Shown one piece after another: positions 61,884-64,000 of a stretch of 64,000 nucleotides of DNA (position 1 is its first letter; each line of letters opens with the position of its first letter). Location of the stretch: NCBI GenBank assembly GCA_947498845.1, contig CANMLX010000003.1:62001-126000 (forward strand). Direction: 5' to 3'. Origin of the DNA: an uncultured Flavobacteriaceae bacterium (GTDB lineage Bacteria > Bacteroidota > Bacteroidia > Flavobacteriales > Flavobacteriaceae). The notes beneath the pieces are model-generated. The model was not told the origin of the DNA. It saw nothing but the letters and a program-made list of their open reading frames with translations, and made no database searches. A program made the position numbers and the translations under genes.

Positions 61884-62702
61884 ATGAAGCCTATTTACAT
61901 TTTAAAACTTTTAATATTTGGCATAGGCTTTTTAACTACAGCGGTTAACATTGTAGAAGCAGCTTACATTTATTTTTTTAGCCGTCCCATTTTTGTTCAT
62001 TTATATTTTATAAAGAAAAAGCTCCCCAAACAAAAAAAAGAGTTTCTTGAAAAAAACATTAAATTCTACAGTAGGTTAGACAATAAACACAAAGCATTTT
62101 TTGAACACAGAATTGCAAATTTTATTAGAAACTACGAATTTATTGAAAGAGATGGTTTTAAAATAACTTCGGAAATTAAAGTTTTAATTGCTTCTTCTTA
62201 TGTAAAACTCACCTTTGGAATGCGGCGCTATTTAACCGAAATTTTTAATAAAATTATTATCTATCCTAATGCTTACTATTCAGCAATTACAGAACAATAC
62301 CACAAAGGAGAGTTTAACCCTGGTTTAAAAACTATTATTTTCTCATGGGAAGACTATTTAATTGGTGATCTTATTACTAATGATAATATTAACTTAGGCA
62401 TACACGAATTTACACACGCGCTCACTTTCCATGGCAATAAAGCTAACGATGCTAGCGCCAGAGTTTTTTATGATATGTTTAAGCAAATGATTGCTTATTT
62501 GAATGAACATAGGGAATCCATTTTTGCTTCTAACTACTTTAGAGACTATGCAAAAACAAACAACTTAGAATTTGTTGCGGTAATTATGGAGCATTTTTTT
62601 GAGTCCCCAAAGGAACTCCAACAACATTTTCCAGAGTTGTTTAAACACATAGAAAAAATGCTTAATTATAAATTTATTTTAAATCAGCAATTACACAAAT
62701 AG
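61884..62702 (+). CDS. zinc-dependent peptidase of the MtfA family (active copy)
   Basis: This 272-residue protein has an N-terminal membrane segment (about residues 8-30) followed by an MtfA-like domain. The zinc motif is H174-E175-F176-T177-H178 and the conserved LEFVAVIMEHFFESP lies further on. MtfA of E. coli is a self-regulated peptidase affecting the Mlc repressor; no such partner is visible here, so the target is unknown. A paralogue follows 70 bases downstream. Confidence 0.88.
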   Translation: MKPIYILKLLIFGIGFLTTAVNIVEAAYIYFFSRPIFVHLYFIKKKLPKQKKEFLEKNIKFYSRLDNKHKAFFEHRIANFIRNYEFIERDGFKITSEIKVLIASSYVKLTFGMRRYLTEIFNKIIIYPNAYYSAITEQYHKGEFNPGLKTIIFSWEDYLIGDLITNDNINLGIHEFTHALTFHGNKANDASARVFYDMFKQMIAYLNEHRESIFASNYFRDYAKTNNLEFVAVIMEHFFESPKELQQHFPELFKHIEKMLNYKFILNQQLHK

Positions 62703-62772
62703 AACATCTTGAACTTATCTACAAAACATTTTAATTAGGTAATTTTAACAAAAAAAGTACGTTTACCAAATA

Positions 62773-63624
62773 ATGGTTTTAAGTTTCTATTTATTAAGAA
62801 TGAGACACGATACTGGTAGTAAAACTATCTTAATGGTATTTTTTGTTATCATGTTTTTTATAATCGTCTATTTTGCACTAAAAATGCTGGAAATGGCTTT
62901 TGTTATAAAAAACAGAAAACCTTTTTATGTTCATTTTTATCCTTTTAGAAAGACATTAAGTGAAGAAGCTAAAATCATACTTAAAAGAGATGTCCCTTTT
63001 TATAATAAACTAAGTCCTAAACACAAATTGTATTTTGAGCATCGGTTAGCTGCGTTTATTAAAGACAAAGATTTTATTGGTAGAAAAATTGTTTCAGTTA
63101 CCGAAGAAATGAAAGTTTTAATTTCTGCTACAGCAGTGATGCTAACTTTTGGTTTTAGAGGTTTTTATATTGGTTTACTCTCTAAAATAGTTATTTATCC
63201 TGAAGCATTTTATTCTAATACTAGTCAATCGTATAAGAAAAGTGAATTTAACCCAAAGCTAAAAGCCATAGTACTATCATGGAAAGATTTTAAATCTGAC
63301 CTTAAAAGGGAAACTACCAATCACTACGTCTATGAATTTGCTCGTGCTATTCATTTAAGTAGCATGAAGGATCGTGATGTTAGTTCTACATTGTTTACAG
63401 ATTCTTTTAATGAGTTAATACTTTTACTGCAAAAAAAACCGTCGTTAAAAGAAAAACTAAAAACTTCAAAATATTTTAAAGAACACATCTACAATAACCC
63501 AATTGAGTTCTTAGCTGTCTTAATAGAAAAATTTATAGAAATGCCTCAGGAATTAAAATCTGAATTCCCAGAAGTATACCATAAAACCAAGCAAATGCTT
63601 AACTTTAATTATGCAGAATACTAG
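62773..63624 (+). CDS. MtfA-like paralogue lacking the zinc motif
   Basis: This 283-residue protein aligns throughout with its neighbour (FFEHR/YFEHR, EFNPKLKAIVLSW, IEFLAVLIEKFIEMP). It has a membrane segment at about residues 19-44. Where the paralogue has HEFTH this copy reads Y187-E-F-A-R191, so both zinc-binding histidines are gone. It should be inactive as a zinc peptidase and may act as a regulator or decoy. The frame is intact and shows no sign of decay. Confidence 0.85.
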   Translation: MVLSFYLLRMRHDTGSKTILMVFFVIMFFIIVYFALKMLEMAFVIKNRKPFYVHFYPFRKTLSEEAKIILKRDVPFYNKLSPKHKLYFEHRLAAFIKDKDFIGRKIVSVTEEMKVLISATAVMLTFGFRGFYIGLLSKIVIYPEAFYSNTSQSYKKSEFNPKLKAIVLSWKDFKSDLKRETTNHYVYEFARAIHLSSMKDRDVSSTLFTDSFNELILLLQKKPSLKEKLKTSKYFKEHIYNNPIEFLAVLIEKFIEMPQELKSEFPEVYHKTKQMLNFNYAEY

Positions 63625-63689
63625 GTAACCTATCATAGAACTAACTAAACTACTTATTTTCGTTATAAAACGTATTCATAGCTATGGCT

Positions 63690-63823
63690 CAATGTCATTA
63701 AGTTAAGCTCAATTTGTATAATTTGTCACATTGAGCGCAGTCGAAATGTAATTGAATTACACGTTTTTATAGAAATAAACGCATTTAGTTTAATGATGAA
63801 AACTTCTTAACTTAATGACATTG
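63690..63823. mobile_element. MITE-like element, copy 2 (inverted relative to copy 1)
   Basis: This is the reverse complement of 15328-15461 with one base different over 134. The perfect 18-bp terminal inverted repeats CAATGTCATTAAGTTAAG / CTTAACTTAATGACATTG are retained. GCTATGG occurs on both sides (63681-63687 and 63824-63830), consistent with a 7-bp target duplication. The flanks (CATAGCTATGGCTATG) resemble the centre of the palindromic repeats. Confidence 0.85.
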
Positions 63824-64000
63824 GCTATGGCTATGTATTAACTTTATGCCTTGAAAAAGAGAAAATTAATTCTAACCCTTATTCGCTGTATTTTATAATT
63901 GATTTTTGGTGTATTATACCAGTTCCGATTTAAATTTATTCATAAGAAAAATAATAGATTTTTGCCTTAGATGATAAAGAAAATCCAATCATAGCAGCGC
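63824..64000. other. intergenic end of the window
   Basis: After the MITE the sequence is AT-rich with an ATACCAG at about 63917-63923 that may be the outer end of a decayed palindromic repeat. No gene can be supported before the window ends. Confidence 0.4.

Overview
The window is a low-GC chromosomal stretch from a Bacteroidota bacterium, most likely a marine member of the Flavobacteriaceae. The evidence is: gliding genes gldD and gldE next to ssb and mutY; a division and cell-wall (dcw) cluster in flavobacterial order without murF or ddl; -7 promoter boxes of the TAnnTTTG type; a secreted GH16 enzyme ending in a type IX secretion (T9SS)-like tail; and two-gene RHS proteins with a DUF6443 domain.

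Layout. 1-132 is the 5' end of a leftward ECF sigma factor. 366-5215 holds two lipoproteins (DUF547, DUF885), a TIGR04283-type glycosyltransferase, a small conserved protein and a DUF4846 protein. 5588-13419 is a pair of very large secreted RHS/YD-repeat proteins, the second with an RHS core and a variable C-terminus. This block is bracketed by 109-bp direct repeats, and its right side is a scrapyard: an IS630 remnant, several REP-like palindromes, a truncated second copy of the DUF4846 start, and a small membrane protein. A leftward tRNA-Arg(TCG) and yqeY follow.

15719-31878 is the leftward dcw cluster, read from its promoter as mraZ-rsmH-ftsL-ftsI-murE-mraY-murD-ftsW-(four-helix-bundle gene)-murG-murC-ftsQ-ftsA-ftsZ. 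It makes lipid II precursors and builds the Z-ring and septal synthase. A three-copy MraZ box overlaps the promoter region. The four-helix-bundle gene between ftsW and murG looks like a late insertion.

32176-43372 is housekeeping and accessory metabolism: an alpha/beta hydrolase, engB, a PhnA-like protein, small unknowns, a cyclase family protein, hemW, ruvC, an outer membrane protein, a flippase-like membrane protein, a glycosyltransferase, a 32-residue peptide gene and a DMT transporter. 43723-51981 holds a large secreted protein, a heavy-metal-binding lipoprotein, gldD, gldE, ssb, mutY, an HU protein, a 30-residue mS38-like basic protein and an RNase G gene with a highly structured leader. 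52024-57259 holds a UvrD-type helicase with an apparent nuclease insert, the membrane pyrophosphatase and the soluble pyrophosphatase. 57434-63624 holds a di-heme peroxidase, a GH16-ricin enzyme, an SMP-30-type protein and two tandem MtfA-like proteins, the second without its zinc motif.

The strongest signals outside ordinary genes are: a 134-bp MITE-like element present twice (99% identical, opposite orientation), both copies sitting in the middle of an older palindromic repeat family; direct repeats flanking the RHS module; short GC-rich palindromes that have been absorbed into the coding ends of ruvC, hemW and murG; and the MraZ box, which fixes the mraZ start. I found no convincing undescribed multi-gene system. 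The RHS locus and the repeat families are the best candidates for follow-up.
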